64,000 nucleotides of DNA. It comes from SHLQ01 sp964517125 (GTDB lineage Bacteria; Actinomycetota; Acidimicrobiia; Acidimicrobiales; SHLQ01). This document shows, one piece after another, positions 38,155-49,033 of the stretch (position 1 is its first letter; each line of letters begins with the position of its first letter). Location: NCBI GenBank assembly GCA_964517125.1, contig CAZFBD010000009.1, forward strand, positions 1 through 64,000. The letters run 5' to 3'. The notes under the pieces are model-generated. The model ran no database searches. It was given only the letters and a program-made list of their open reading frames with translations, and was not told where the DNA came from. Made by a program: the position numbers and the translations under genes.

Positions 38155-39558
38155 TCAGGCCAGCGAGTCCAGCCGGTCGTAGATGGCGTCCACATGTCGT
38201 TGCTCGGTACGCACCGAGCCGATCGCAATGCGAAGAACGGTTTGGTCGGTCAACTTCGTGTGGGTCAGATAGGCGTCGCCGTCGGCATTGATGGTGTCTC
38301 GGACACGTTCATTGTCGGCGTCGCCACCCACGTGGCGGAAGGTCACCAGGGACAGCGGCGTCGGAGCAACCAGTTCGTAGCTGGGGTGCGCGTCGATTCG
38401 CAAGGCCAACGCCTGCGCCATCTCCACATGGTTCCGAATGAACGACGCAAGGCCGTCGGCGCCGTGGGTTCGGATCACGAACCAGAGCTTCAACGCACGG
38501 AACCGGCGACCAAGTGGAATCTGCCAGTCCCGATAGTCGATCACCGATCCTTCGTCCGAGGCCGAGTTGCGCAGGTACTCGGGCACGATGCTGAGCGCCG
38601 AGATCATGGGGCCGCGGTCGGCGACATAGAACATGGAGCAGTCAAAGTTCGTCAGCAGCCACTTGTGCGGGTTGAAGCAGTAGCTGTCCACCCTGGAGAG
38701 GCCATCGTTCACGAACCGGTATTCGGGTGCCACCGCGGCAGATCCGGCAAACGCGCCATCGACGTGCAGCCAGGCGCCGAACTCCTTGCACACGTCGGCG
38801 ATCGCATCGACCGGGTCGAGGGCGGTGGAGCTCGTGGTGCCGGTGGTCGCCTGCACGAAGAATGGCCGACGATCCTCGATGATGTCCTGCAGAATCGCTT
38901 CGCGGAGCTTCACCGGGTCCATCGCATGGTCGGCGTCGGACGGGATCTTGCGCAGCTGTTCGGGAAACAGACCAGCGATGCGGATGCCCTTTTCGACCGA
39001 CGAGTGCGCGTGCTCGGAGGTGTAGGCAACCAGCTGGTCCATGCGCCACTGGCCGGCGACCCGCTCGCGGGCAGAGAGGATTGCCACCAGGGCCGCACTC
39101 GACGCCGAGTCCTGAATGGTTCCGCCGCCGGGGCCGGATGACCGGAACCGGTCGGGAAGGCCACAGAGGTCCACCATCCAGTCCATCACGTGGGTCTCGA
39201 GCTCGGTGCAGGCTGGCGATGTCGCCCACAGCATCCCCTGTACTCCCAGGCCGGCGGACATGAGCTCGCCCAGGACCGATGCGGGCGAGGCATTTGCCGG
39301 AAAGTACGCAAAGAAGTTCGGCGATTGCCAGTGGGTGATGCCGGGCATGATGAGCGAGTCGACGTCGGCCATGATGTCGGACCACGATTCGGGCTCTGTC
39401 GGCGGTGCGCTGGGCAGAGCGGCCCGAAGGTCCCCGGGCGCCGACTGGCTGAGCACCGGGTAGTCCTCGACGTTCTCCCAATAGTCGGCGATCCAATCGA
39501 TCAGATCGTGACCCGCCTGGCGGAATTCGTCGGTGCTCATCGGTGGGTCGTACGTCAT
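38155..39558 (-). CDS. PLP-dependent group II decarboxylase (aromatic-L-amino-acid decarboxylase-like)
   Basis: This 467-residue enzyme aligns with AADC/tryptophan-decarboxylase-type proteins. The N-terminus (FRQAGHDLIDWIADYW), THWQSPNFFAYFPANAS, the cofactor region LHVDGAFAGSAA and the lysine motif SYCFNPHKWLLTNFDC are all in place. It probably decarboxylates an aromatic amino acid; the exact substrate is not readable. ATG 39558 is chosen, with ATG 39540 (MSTDEF) as the alternative. It is the last gene of a minus-strand run starting at the glycosylase gene. Confidence 0.88.
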   Translation of the reverse strand: MTYDPPMSTDEFRQAGHDLIDWIADYWENVEDYPVLSQSAPGDLRAALPSAPPTEPESWSDIMADVDSLIMPGITHWQSPNFFAYFPANASPASVLGELMSAGLGVQGMLWATSPACTELETHVMDWMVDLCGLPDRFRSSGPGGGTIQDSASSAALVAILSARERVAGQWRMDQLVAYTSEHAHSSVEKGIRIAGLFPEQLRKIPSDADHAMDPVKLREAILQDIIEDRRPFFVQATTGTTSSTALDPVDAIADVCKEFGAWLHVDGAFAGSAAVAPEYRFVNDGLSRVDSYCFNPHKWLLTNFDCSMFYVADRGPMISALSIVPEYLRNSASDEGSVIDYRDWQIPLGRRFRALKLWFVIRTHGADGLASFIRNHVEMAQALALRIDAHPSYELVAPTPLSLVTFRHVGGDADNERVRDTINADGDAYLTHTKLTDQTVLRIAIGSVRTEQRHVDAIYDRLDSLA

Positions 39559-39580
39559 GTTCGTGATCCTACAAGCGCGG

Positions 39581-40276
39581 CTACTTCGGCCCCGAACGAT
39601 GTTCGGTGACGATCTCCAGGAGTCGATGCACCATGAGCGCGGTTGCGCCCCAGATGGTCTCATCGACCAGATCGAAGAAATGAATCTCGCGTTCCTGACC
39701 TTCGAATGACCAGAGCTCGCCCCGATACACGCCGGGGCTCATGAGCTCCTCGAGCGGAACGTGGAGAATCCGGTCCACCTCGTCCGGCGAAGGGACCAGC
39801 TCGGGGAGGGTGTCCAGGGCCGCCACGAAGGGGGTCACCAATGAGAAGCTGGCGCCGGTGACGAAGCTGTCGAGCTTCCCCAGCTTTCGGGGAACGTCGG
39901 CCGGCATGGCGACCTCTTCGAAGGCTTCGCGAACCGCTGCATGCCAGTCGGAAGCGTCCTCATCGTCGATGCCGCCGCCGGGGAAGGCGATCTCGCCAGC
40001 GTGCTTGCGCATGTGTTGCGGCCTGCGGGTGAGGATGGTCGTGACGCCGTCGGGGCCGTCGTACAACGGAATCATCACTGCACTCCGGCGACCCGGCTTC
40101 GCTGGCCGTTCGACCGGCGGTCCGCGGACGATTTCGACCGGCGAGTAGCCGTCGAGCGCCGACGCAACGTCGGCCACGGAATAGGTGCGGGCTGCCGGTA
40201 TGCCCCAGGGCGGCGGTTCGCCCGGCCGGCTGGCCTCTGGGGTGGGGATCTGTTGTCGACCACCCCGCCGAGTCAC
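39581..40276 (-). CDS. Nudix hydrolase, CoA pyrophosphatase-like
   Basis: This 231-residue enzyme has a clear Nudix box, GGGIDDEDASDWHAAVREAF followed by EEV, preceded by RKHAGEIAFPGG. That preceding motif is typical of the NudL/CoA diphosphatase group, which cleaves coenzyme A or its derivatives. The N-terminal 35 residues are Pro-rich and may be unstructured. The start overlaps the stop of the 90-residue gene upstream by 4 bp, so it belongs to the same operon. Confidence 0.85.
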   Translation of the reverse strand: MTRRGGRQQIPTPEASRPGEPPPWGIPAARTYSVADVASALDGYSPVEIVRGPPVERPAKPGRRSAVMIPLYDGPDGVTTILTRRPQHMRKHAGEIAFPGGGIDDEDASDWHAAVREAFEEVAMPADVPRKLGKLDSFVTGASFSLVTPFVAALDTLPELVPSPDEVDRILHVPLEELMSPGVYRGELWSFEGQEREIHFFDLVDETIWGATALMVHRLLEIVTEHRSGPK

Positions 40277-40545
40277 GATTCGGTCAGACCTGCCAGGAAC
40301 TCGTCGATGCCGTTGTCACGAAGGATTTCGAGCACGACCGACGGGTGCTGGGTTCCCGCTTCCCAGGTGGCCCAGGCTTCGAGCATGGTGTCGATGCCGT
40401 CGACATCGGAGTTCGCTTCGAGGACCTCGAGGAGAAACCCCGTCTTGAGGTAGCTCATGGTGCGGCCGGGAAGCTCGGTTTCGTCGGTCCAGTCCTTGAA
40501 CTGGGTGCGCAGCTTCGCGGGAGAGGGAGGCGGTCGTTCGTCCAT
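40273..40545 (-). CDS. Small hypothetical protein
   Basis: This 90-residue soluble, mostly helical protein is not recognised. Visible features are a Pro-rich start (MDERPPPSPAKLRTQFKDW) and an acidic middle. It lies between the aminotransferase and Nudix genes, 10 bp after the first and overlapping the second by 4 bp. It is therefore surely part of that operon and real. Confidence 0.65.
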   Translation of the reverse strand: MDERPPPSPAKLRTQFKDWTDETELPGRTMSYLKTGFLLEVLEANSDVDGIDTMLEAWATWEAGTQHPSVVLEILRDNGIDEFLAGLTES

Positions 40546-40555
40546 TGCGTTCAGG

Positions 40556-41404
40556 CTACCGGGACCCTGCCAGCTCGCTCCGGGTCAGGTCGGCCATCGC
40601 TGCCCGCAGCTTCTCGGTGGCAGGCCCCACTGTGAACTCCCGCTCGCCCACCGCCGTGGCGCCAATGGCGTCCCTCAGGGTGGAGAGCGCAAAGAACTCG
40701 ACCGCGTCATCCAGACGATCGAGACCGACCTCGACCTCTCTGAGCTCAAGGCCAGCGTCGGCGGCGGCATCGAATGCGACCTGTCGAGTGATCGAGTCAA
40801 GGATGCCGAGCGACATGGCGGGCGTCTCGTACACGACCTGGCCGGCCTCTTCCACCACCCAGCCAACGGTGAAGGTGGGGCCCTCGAGAATTCGGCCGCT
40901 TCGACCGAGCAGAAGGGCGTCGGTGTGCCCAGCCAACCTCGCCTGTCGGATGGCTCCGAAGTTGTTGGCGTACGACAACGTCTTGGCTCGCAGCAGTTCC
41001 CAATCCGCGCCATCGGCATGCCATGGGGCAACGGTCGGGTGCAGGGTGAGCGACGCTGGCTGGGGAACGGCGGGCTCACCCGTGACCACGACCCGAGTCG
41101 TTCCCTCGAAGGGATCGTCGCCCGCCGAGACGAGCACCCTGATCACTCCGTCGGGGAGGCCCTGCGCTGCGGTGTCTGCCCAGCTCTCGATTGCGGCGTG
41201 GTCGGGTAGATCGATCCCGAGCATGGTCGCCGAACGTTCCAGCCGTTCCAGGTGGGGCTGCATGCGGAAGCATGTGCCGTTGAATGAGCGGATGACTTCG
41301 AAGACGCCGTATCCCCGGATGAACCCCATGTCGGAGACGGGGATCGCTGCGGTGGCGGCGTTCTGGATGTTGCCGTCGATGAGCACGGTGGTGAAGGCGG
41401 GCAT
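40556..41404 (-). CDS. Class IV aminotransferase (PabC/branched-chain-like)
   Basis: This 282-residue PLP enzyme has the fold-type IV pattern: GFIRGYGVFEVIRSFNGTCF near residues 27-46, the cofactor Lys in AKTLSYANNF near 142, and ALLLGRSGRILEG followed by a TFTV segment. It could be a 4-amino-4-deoxychorismate lyase or a branched-chain or D-amino-acid transaminase; the motifs do not decide. It follows the glycosylase gene by 17 bp on the same strand. Confidence 0.8.
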   Translation of the reverse strand: MPAFTTVLIDGNIQNAATAAIPVSDMGFIRGYGVFEVIRSFNGTCFRMQPHLERLERSATMLGIDLPDHAAIESWADTAAQGLPDGVIRVLVSAGDDPFEGTTRVVVTGEPAVPQPASLTLHPTVAPWHADGADWELLRAKTLSYANNFGAIRQARLAGHTDALLLGRSGRILEGPTFTVGWVVEEAGQVVYETPAMSLGILDSITRQVAFDAAADAGLELREVEVGLDRLDDAVEFFALSTLRDAIGATAVGEREFTVGPATEKLRAAMADLTRSELAGSR

Positions 41405-41421
41405 GCCGCCATGGTCTCACG

Positions 41422-42333
41422 TCAGCGGCGTCGCTGGCGACCTGCGCGTTCCATGTTGAGACCGTCGCCGGTGAGCGAGAGTTTTGGCCCGCGCTTCGGG
41501 GCCGAACCAAGTCCCTTGGCGAGCAGCAGGACTCGCCACCGGTGGCCGTCCCATGGCTTGAGCAATTCGAGCATGCGGGCATCGTCGCCGCGCTCCTCGC
41601 CCGCCAGATGCCATGCCACCGTGTTGGGCAGGTGGTAGTCGCCCACCGGTACGGCGTCGGCGTCGCCCATGGCCGTTGCGGTGATCATGGCGCTGGTCCA
41701 TGGCCCCATTCCCCGAATGCGTTCGAGCCGGGCCCTGACCTGTTCGGGGGTTCGGTCGGTCAGGTTGGTCAGCCGTGGCATTTCCCGTGCGACCCGAAGA
41801 AGGATTTCCGCCCGCTTGCGTTCGACACCAAAGGGGTGCAGGTCGGAGTAGCCGAGCTCGGCGACACGTTCGGGCGACGGAAGGACGTGACCTCCCCACG
41901 GTCCGGGTCCGGGTTCGCCGAATTTCCATCCCAGCATGCGGCGGGCCTTGACGGCGTTTGCCACCTGGACCTTCTGACCGAAGATGCCACCGATGATCGA
42001 ATCCCAGAGCCGATCGGTTCGGCCGAGCAGGAAGGGGCGCTGACGCCACGCGTCGCCCATGCGACCAGACGGCGGTTCGAAGCCGGCGATGTCGTCCTCG
42101 GATCCGAGGAGCCGTGGCGCCTGGTTGAGCATCCATTCCGCTCCGGGCCCCCAGGCTTCGGCCGCCACGTCGGTGTCCGTCAGGCGTTCGAGGGCGAGGG
42201 CGCCGGTGCCATCGGGGGTGAGGGTGTTCCAGCGGGTTTCGGTCGGCCCGACCATGACCGGCTGTTTCGTTCCACGAACGGTACGAGCCAGTTCCACCCA
42301 CTGCGGTATGGAAAACGTCCGGCGACTCGACAT
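41422..42333 (-). CDS. HhH-GPD DNA glycosylase (AlkA/3-methyladenine glycosylase 2-like)
   Basis: This 303-residue protein removes damaged bases in base-excision repair. The helix-hairpin-helix and catalytic Asp are visible in LERIRGMGPWTSAMITATA and AVPVGDYHLPN, and GGIFGQKVQVANAVKARRML matches the preceding helices. It lacks the Cys cluster of the MutY/Nth iron-sulfur group. ATG 42333 (MSSRRTFS) is chosen; the 11-residue upstream extension looks non-coding. It is the first gene of the minus-strand run to 38155. Confidence 0.85.
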   Translation of the reverse strand: MSSRRTFSIPQWVELARTVRGTKQPVMVGPTETRWNTLTPDGTGALALERLTDTDVAAEAWGPGAEWMLNQAPRLLGSEDDIAGFEPPSGRMGDAWRQRPFLLGRTDRLWDSIIGGIFGQKVQVANAVKARRMLGWKFGEPGPGPWGGHVLPSPERVAELGYSDLHPFGVERKRAEILLRVAREMPRLTNLTDRTPEQVRARLERIRGMGPWTSAMITATAMGDADAVPVGDYHLPNTVAWHLAGEERGDDARMLELLKPWDGHRWRVLLLAKGLGSAPKRGPKLSLTGDGLNMERAGRQRRR

Positions 42334-42421
42334 CCCCCGATCGTACGGCACCCACCCGGTGCACACGGTCTGGGGAGAACGCCTCTTCCGTCACCGCTCG
42401 ATGTGCGCTACCACTTGAACG

Positions 42422-43954
42422 ATGTCCAAGTCGGTGCTTGCAACTGCCCTTCTCTTGTCCGGTGTCCTGCTTGCGGCAATCACGAGCCCGGCCGGGGCAC
42501 AGGACGGCCCAACGGTGTTCATCACCTCTCCTGCAGAGGGTGCGACGGTGCAGTTTCCGCTCACCGTGACCGGGACAATTGACGAGGGAATCGACCCAGC
42601 CGAGGTGTGGTTTGGTTGGGACGTCGGGAACGTTTTCACCGACGTGGATCTCGAGATCGCGGGCGACGGCACGTTCACGACTGTTCTGAACTGGTCCCTC
42701 CCAACACTCCCATCATCGGAACTCTTCATCCTTCTCGACGCCGCCCAAGGACGGAACGACTCCCGCAATCTCGTCCTCACCGGCCTGCCGGTCGACCAGG
42801 AAGCGCCGGAGTTTGTTCTGTCGGTTCCCGGCGATCCAGCGGACCTCCCACTGACACTCTCTGGACGCGTGACCGATGCAACGGGAATCGGCACAACCAA
42901 TCAGGTGGGTATCCCACTCCTGGTCGCCACCACCCCGGACTTTGGCTACGAACAAACGATCCTGGAGACCAGTGATCTGGACGCCGACGGGTCCTTCACG
43001 ATCACCCTCGATCCAAGCTTGGACGAGAGCTTTGTCGGCGACACGTTGGTCCTCACCGGCTTCGCCGTGGACACCTACGACAACCTCGCCGAATTCGAGC
43101 GCACCATCACCCTCGCCAACGTCGTCGACAACACGCCCCCGCAGATCACCATCACCCGTCCCACCCGGACCAACAACGTCTCCTACCCCGTCACGATGGC
43201 AGGCAGCGTTGTCGAGGAGTCATCGATTGCCAGCGCCTGGATCGAGGTCACGTACGTCAATCCAGAAATTCCGGACCCGCCGACGCAGTTCACGGTGCCG
43301 ATCAGAATTCATGGGGGTGGGGACCGGTGGTCGGTCGAGTTCGACCCCCGTCTCGTCGCCGGTTGGCGCTGGAGTGAGCGCGGCAGGTTCGACGTCATGG
43401 TCTGGATGACGGACTCGCGCGATCGAACCGACTTCGAGTCAACGAGTTTCAACACCCGCGAGATCGTCTGGTACTGCGTCGATTGGGCGGTGACGGTCGA
43501 CCTCTCGCAGGGAGATGTTCCAACCGATGGGCCCGACATCATCCTGGGCACCCTCGGCGACGACGTGATCGACGCTGGTGCTGGCGATGACGTGGTGTGC
43601 GGACGCGACGGCAATGACCAGATCTGGGGCGGAAAGGGCGCCGACATTCTGGCGGGAGAGGCGGGTCGGGATCGGATTCGAGGGGGCGTCGGCAATGACC
43701 TGGTGAGCGGCGGGACGGGCCGCGACCGGATTCGGCTTGGTCGAGGCACCGATATTGGATGGGGCGATGGAGGTCGGGACCGGATGTTCGGCGACGCGGG
43801 TGCCGATGCGTTGTTCGGCATGGGTGGAAACGACCGTCTGTCAGGTGGGTCGGGCGACGATTTTCTCGACGGCGGCATCGGCACAAACGTTGGGGATGCT
43901 GGCGCAGGAATCGACGCCTGCGAACGAGTAACCGCCCGCAACTGCGAACGCTGA
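42422..43954 (+). CDS. Secreted protein with Ig-like domains and RTX calcium-binding repeats
   Basis: This 510-residue exported protein has a signal peptide (ATALLLSGVLLAAITSPAGA, cleaved before QDG). Two or three beta-sandwich domains follow (about 30-360), with VFITSPAEGATV and QITITRPTRTNNVSYPV marking their starts. The C-terminal 140 residues are RTX-type nonapeptides (GDDVIDAGAGDD, GNDQIWGGKGAD, GNDRLSGGSGDD), which fold on calcium outside the cell. It is likely an adhesin or surface protein; no catalytic domain was seen. Confidence 0.85.
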   Translation: MSKSVLATALLLSGVLLAAITSPAGAQDGPTVFITSPAEGATVQFPLTVTGTIDEGIDPAEVWFGWDVGNVFTDVDLEIAGDGTFTTVLNWSLPTLPSSELFILLDAAQGRNDSRNLVLTGLPVDQEAPEFVLSVPGDPADLPLTLSGRVTDATGIGTTNQVGIPLLVATTPDFGYEQTILETSDLDADGSFTITLDPSLDESFVGDTLVLTGFAVDTYDNLAEFERTITLANVVDNTPPQITITRPTRTNNVSYPVTMAGSVVEESSIASAWIEVTYVNPEIPDPPTQFTVPIRIHGGGDRWSVEFDPRLVAGWRWSERGRFDVMVWMTDSRDRTDFESTSFNTREIVWYCVDWAVTVDLSQGDVPTDGPDIILGTLGDDVIDAGAGDDVVCGRDGNDQIWGGKGADILAGEAGRDRIRGGVGNDLVSGGTGRDRIRLGRGTDIGWGDGGRDRMFGDAGADALFGMGGNDRLSGGSGDDFLDGGIGTNVGDAGAGIDACERVTARNCER

Positions 43955-44011
43955 TCAGGCGTCAGACCCCTGTTTGGTGGGGTGCGGCGCGCATGGTCCT
44001 GAGAGACTGCG

Positions 44012-44797
44012 GTGGTGCGAGTGTTGACATGGAATCTGTGGTGGCGGTTCGGCAATTGGGAAGAGCGCCAGCCTGCCATCGAGGCGACGCTCCGCTCCCT
44101 CGACGTTGACGTGGTGGCACTTCAGGAGACCTGGCCCGAACAGGCGGAGCACCTTGCGGACACTCTCGGGTGGAACCACGCCTTCTCCGGGACCCGCCCC
44201 TCCGACCGTCACCCCAACGGGTTCGGCAACGCGATCCTCTCGCGCCACCCAATCCGCACCACAAGGGAAATCACGCTCCCGGCCCTCGAGGGACCCGCAT
44301 ATCGGAGCGCGTTGTTCGCGCAGATCGTCGGTCCGACCACAATCGACGTGTACACCACCCACCTGGCCCACCGCTTCTCCGAATCCCCAACGCGGGTGGC
44401 TCAGCTCACGGCGCTCTCAGATTTCGTGTGTGATCACTCCCCAACCAACGATGGAGCGGGACAGCCCACATTACTCATGGGCGACCTCAACGCCGTCCCC
44501 GACAGCGACGAGATACGGAGGCTGACCGGCCGAGCCACGCCATACCATCCGGAATCGGTCTGGAGCGACGCTTGGGAGCAGGTTGGCCAGGGAACCGGCA
44601 TCACGTGGAGCGACGCCAACCCCTACACCGGTGCCTCGACATGGCCGAACCGACGGATCGACTACGTCCTCAGCCGATGGCCGCGCACGGCCCCCACCGG
44701 CAACCCCGCCAGCGCCACGCTCGTCGGCCGTGAACCGATCGACGGCGTTGTCGCCAGCGACCACTGGGGAGTGCTTGTCGAGATCGTGACCGGCTGA
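44012..44797 (+). CDS. Endonuclease/exonuclease/phosphatase-family hydrolase
   Basis: This 261-residue metal-dependent phosphohydrolase has the EEP-fold active-site residues TWNLWW, ALQETWPE, YTTHLAHR, LLMGDLNAVPDSDE and VASDHWGVLVEI in order. The substrate could be DNA, an inositol phosphate or a phospholipid; there is no signal peptide. GTG 44012 is chosen, with GTG 44015 equally possible. It stands alone between the RTX gene and the small membrane protein. Confidence 0.83.
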   Translation: MVRVLTWNLWWRFGNWEERQPAIEATLRSLDVDVVALQETWPEQAEHLADTLGWNHAFSGTRPSDRHPNGFGNAILSRHPIRTTREITLPALEGPAYRSALFAQIVGPTTIDVYTTHLAHRFSESPTRVAQLTALSDFVCDHSPTNDGAGQPTLLMGDLNAVPDSDEIRRLTGRATPYHPESVWSDAWEQVGQGTGITWSDANPYTGASTWPNRRIDYVLSRWPRTAPTGNPASATLVGREPIDGVVASDHWGVLVEIVTG

Positions 44798-44824
44798 AAA
44801 GCCCAAACCTGCAACAATGGAGGA

Positions 44825-44977
44825 ATGGGTCAACGACGTGAGCGCGCCTTCGCCAGTGTGCGCAACGAATGGAGCGAGGCCCCGTGGTTCGTTCTGCTCA
44901 CCATTGTTGTGGTGGCATTCGTGGGTCCTGGCCTGGTCTGGGGAGCCTGGTTGGCGTTTGCCAGCTTGTTCAGCTGA
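44825..44977 (+). CDS. Small single-pass membrane protein
   Basis: This 50-residue ORF has a basic N-terminus (MGQRRERAFASVRNEWSEAP) and one clear membrane helix (WFVLLTIVVVAFVGPGLVWG). Composition and codon use are like neighbouring genes. A GGAGG lies only 1 nt before the ATG, which is too close, so the true start may differ. It abuts the stop of the convergent c-di-GMP gene. The function is unknown. Confidence 0.5.
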   Translation: MGQRRERAFASVRNEWSEAPWFVLLTIVVVAFVGPGLVWGAWLAFASLFS

Positions 44978-46708
44978 TCACCGGTCGTCCGAGCCCGATC
45001 GTTGCACAAGACCAGCCTGCACGAGTTCCTCGAACGGCGCGGGCTTGGCAAACAGATAGCCCTGACCGCGGGGACAGTTCATCTCCGACAGTGACTCCAC
45101 CGTCTCGGTGTCCTCGATCCCTTCGGCCACCATCTCCAAATCCAGGAGCGCCGCCATCTCGACCGTGGACCGCACGATCGACCAGTCGGTGTGGTCATTG
45201 GTGATTCGGCTGACGAAGGAACGGTCCATCTTCACCTGGGTGAATGGAAGGTCACGCAGCCTGATGAGCGACGAGAATCCGGTGCCGTAGTCGTCGAGTG
45301 ACAATCCGACCCCGAGTGCTCGAAGTTCCTCGAGAACCCATGCGAGTTGCTTGAGGTCGTCGTCGATGTCCCGCTCGGACAGCTCGATGGTGAGTTGCCC
45401 GGCAGCAAGGCTTCCGTTGGAACGGAGCCGACGAATGGCTGGGAGGAGCTGCGGTGAACGAAGCCCCTCTGCCGTGATGTTCACCGAGATTCGTAGTGGA
45501 TCTCCGTTCGCCGTCGTGGCGTTCGAAATTCGCGCTGACGACTCGATCACGAACAGGTCGAGTCTGCTCGAGAGGCCCCCCTTGGCAACAGCGTCAAGGA
45601 ACGCAAACGGTGGAAGTACACCCTTCTCGGGATGGTCCCAGCGAGCGAGAGCCTCCACGCCGACGACCTCGCTCGTGGCGAGGTCAACGATCGGCTGGAA
45701 CCACATGACGAGTTCGGTCTCGAGGTGCTGGGCCAGGCGCTGCATTGCGGCCAGGTCGTCTTCGCTCATCTTCTCGGTGATGGCGGTGTGCATGATTTGG
45801 GTCATGCCGCTGCGCTTTGCCTCCTCGGTTGCGCTGTCAGCTTGTCGTAGCAGCTCCGAGGTGGTGATTCCAGGAGCACCACGCGTGAGCCCGATGGAAC
45901 TCTGCGGTTCAAGCACTGCGGTTCCGATCTCCAGCCGGGCCCCGATGTCTCGGACGAGTCCCTCGGCCAGAGCCTGTACCGCCTCATCCCCATCGACGTC
46001 CAGGATGAGCAGTCCGAATTCGTCACCGCCGAGTCGGGCGAGATGGACCAGTTCGGACTGCCGACCGGACAGTCGTTGTCCGATCTGTCGGAGCAGTTCG
46101 TCTCCGACGTTCGTGCCGAGTGCACCGTTGACCTGTGTGGTTCCGCGAAGGTCGATGATGCCCAGCACGACAGATTCCGGCGTCGAGTCGAGCGCTCGGC
46201 TGACCCGGCCGAGGAGAGCATCCCGGCTGAGCAGTCCGGTGAGACTGTCGGTTTCGAGGTGACGCTCCAGTTCTGCCTCTCGCTGCTTGAGAACGCCGAG
46301 GCCCTGCGCCAGCCCAAAGACCCGGTTTCCCTCGGTCGTTGCACGGATTCGACTGGTTGCGAGCACCCACTCGGTCGTGCCGTCAGGGCGACGGAGCTGC
46401 ACGTCGCCTTCGAAGGTTGTGTCCGGGTTTCGTTTGTTCGGATCGGACAGGGCTTCATCAGCGACCAGATCGATCATCGATGTGCCAAGCAGATCATCGA
46501 GTTCGTAACCACTCACCAGTTCGATCGCGCCGATCGCATCGAGAATCGTCATGTCTTCATCGACATCGTGCACGTAGAGCACGCAGCCGATATCACCCAA
46601 GAGATCGTGCAGTGCCGTGTCTCCCGTCAGAAAGCGATCGACAAGACCAGCCTCCGCACGCGAGCGGGCTGCCGCCATCTCGTTCCGCCAAATTTCCGCC
46701 ATCAACAT
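44978..46708 (-). CDS. PAS-GGDEF-EAL cyclic-di-GMP regulator (soluble)
   Basis: The N-terminal PAS-like sensor domain of this 576-residue protein spans about 30-145 (LLGDIGCVLYVHDVDEDM). In the GGDEF domain, ARLGGDEF is intact but the usual D-x-D-x-F-K segment reads DLRGTTQVN, so synthase activity may be reduced. The EAL domain is canonical: GVEALARWDHP, SVNITAEGL, IELSERD, DDYGTGFSS and EGIED. It probably acts mainly as a phosphodiesterase. There are no membrane helices, unlike the other GGDEF-EAL protein at 23701. The start could also be an internal ATG about 10 codons in. Confidence 0.85.
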   Translation of the reverse strand: MLMAEIWRNEMAAARSRAEAGLVDRFLTGDTALHDLLGDIGCVLYVHDVDEDMTILDAIGAIELVSGYELDDLLGTSMIDLVADEALSDPNKRNPDTTFEGDVQLRRPDGTTEWVLATSRIRATTEGNRVFGLAQGLGVLKQREAELERHLETDSLTGLLSRDALLGRVSRALDSTPESVVLGIIDLRGTTQVNGALGTNVGDELLRQIGQRLSGRQSELVHLARLGGDEFGLLILDVDGDEAVQALAEGLVRDIGARLEIGTAVLEPQSSIGLTRGAPGITTSELLRQADSATEEAKRSGMTQIMHTAITEKMSEDDLAAMQRLAQHLETELVMWFQPIVDLATSEVVGVEALARWDHPEKGVLPPFAFLDAVAKGGLSSRLDLFVIESSARISNATTANGDPLRISVNITAEGLRSPQLLPAIRRLRSNGSLAAGQLTIELSERDIDDDLKQLAWVLEELRALGVGLSLDDYGTGFSSLIRLRDLPFTQVKMDRSFVSRITNDHTDWSIVRSTVEMAALLDLEMVAEGIEDTETVESLSEMNCPRGQGYLFAKPAPFEELVQAGLVQRSGSDDR

Positions 46709-46850
46709 CCATCGACCGTTCAGCAGCGATGTGAAGGGCTCGTTGCAACGTTTGGTACTTCACATCCCGAACGCAAACGTGCCTCTTCGGTCACCCCACC
46801 CCCTGGGTAGAAGCCCAAACCCTCAACCTCACAAACGCCTGAAAAAGGAA
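46709..46850 (-). other. Intergenic spacer before the groESL terminator, no gene seen
   Basis: This is the upstream region of the PAS-GGDEF-EAL gene and must hold its promoter. No clear -10/-35 pair, operator or RNA gene could be assigned. The whole gap between that gene and groEL (46709-46997) contains only the terminator hairpin and a second short hairpin at 46967-46983 (CGAACCC/GGGTTCG). Confidence 0.5.
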
Positions 46851-46880
46851 GAAGGGCCCGACGCAAGCGTCGGGCCCTTC
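46851..46880 (-). terminator. Intrinsic terminator of the groES-groEL operon
   Basis: Perfect 14-bp arms GAAGGGCCCGACGC (46851-46864) and GCGTCGGGCCCTTC (46867-46880) enclose a tiny AA loop. Read on the minus strand the hairpin is followed by TTCCTTTTTC, a T-rich tail. It lies 118 bp after the groEL stop. Confidence 0.88.
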
Positions 46881-46997
46881 CAAAATGCAATCGCTCGGAG
46901 CGACCTCAACGTAACCGGCAAGTTTCGAGCCGCTAGGCGAGAAACCTGGTGAGAGAGTGAGGCGGCGAACCCTTCGGGTTCGTGCCGAGCGAACGGC

Positions 46998-48647
<1,650 letters not shown>

Positions 48648-48662
48648 GTGATGGTTCTCCTA

Positions 48663-48953
48663 CTACTTGACGACTGCGAGCACGTCGCGAGCGTTGAGGA
48701 TGAGCAGGTCTTCGCCGGCCGAGGAGATCTCGGTGCCGCCGTACTTGGAGTAGACAACGACGTCACCGACGCCGACGTCCATGGGGATGACCTCACCGGT
48801 CTGGTCGGAGCGCTTGCCGGGACCGGCTGCGAGGACCTCGCCCTGCTGGGGCTTCTCGGTGGCGCTGTCGGGAATGACGAGGCCGCTTGCGGTGGTCTGT
48901 TCGGGAGCTGCCGGTCGCACAACAATGCGATCCTCGAGTGGCTGCAGGTTCAT
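48663..48953 (-). CDS. groS: Co-chaperonin GroES (10 kDa)
   Basis: This 96-residue protein forms the heptameric lid of the GroEL chamber. MNLQPLEDRIVVRP at the start, the mobile-loop region TTASGLVIPDSATEKPQQGE and GDVVVYSKYGGTEI are typical. ATG 48953 follows a strong GGAGG 5 nt upstream. It is the first gene of the operon, under the CIRCE-controlled promoter. Confidence 0.97.
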   Translation of the reverse strand: MNLQPLEDRIVVRPAAPEQTTASGLVIPDSATEKPQQGEVLAAGPGKRSDQTGEVIPMDVGVGDVVVYSKYGGTEISSAGEDLLILNARDVLAVVK

Positions 48954-49006
48954 TCACGCCTCCTATGGCGATGGGAATGTGATGGGCAATGGTCGTTCGA
49001 GGAGTG

Positions 49007-49033
49007 CTGGCACTCACAACGAACGACTGCCAA
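49007..49033. promoter_or_regulatory. CIRCE operator 2 (HrcA site) at the groES transcription start
   Basis: CTGGCACTC-N9-GACTGCCAA matches the CIRCE consensus (TTAGCACTC-N9-GAGTGCTAA) in architecture, with a 9-nt spacer. It lies directly downstream of the predicted -10 box, covering the expected transcription start, so bound HrcA would block initiation. Its left half is also part of the palindrome GAGTGC-TG-GCACTC (49002-49015), and outer arms GTCGTTCG/CGAACGAC (48992-49027) surround it. Confidence 0.75.

Noticed and set aside
44817..45059. 80-codon ORF starting ATG 44817
   Set aside because: It is in a different frame from the helix-containing 50-residue ORF, runs far into the convergent c-di-GMP gene and has no protein-like composition.
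46967..46983. Hairpin CGAACCC-TTC-GGGTTCG considered as the groEL terminator
   Set aside because: It is short and has no T-run on the groEL strand. The 14-bp hairpin at 46851-46880 fits better.
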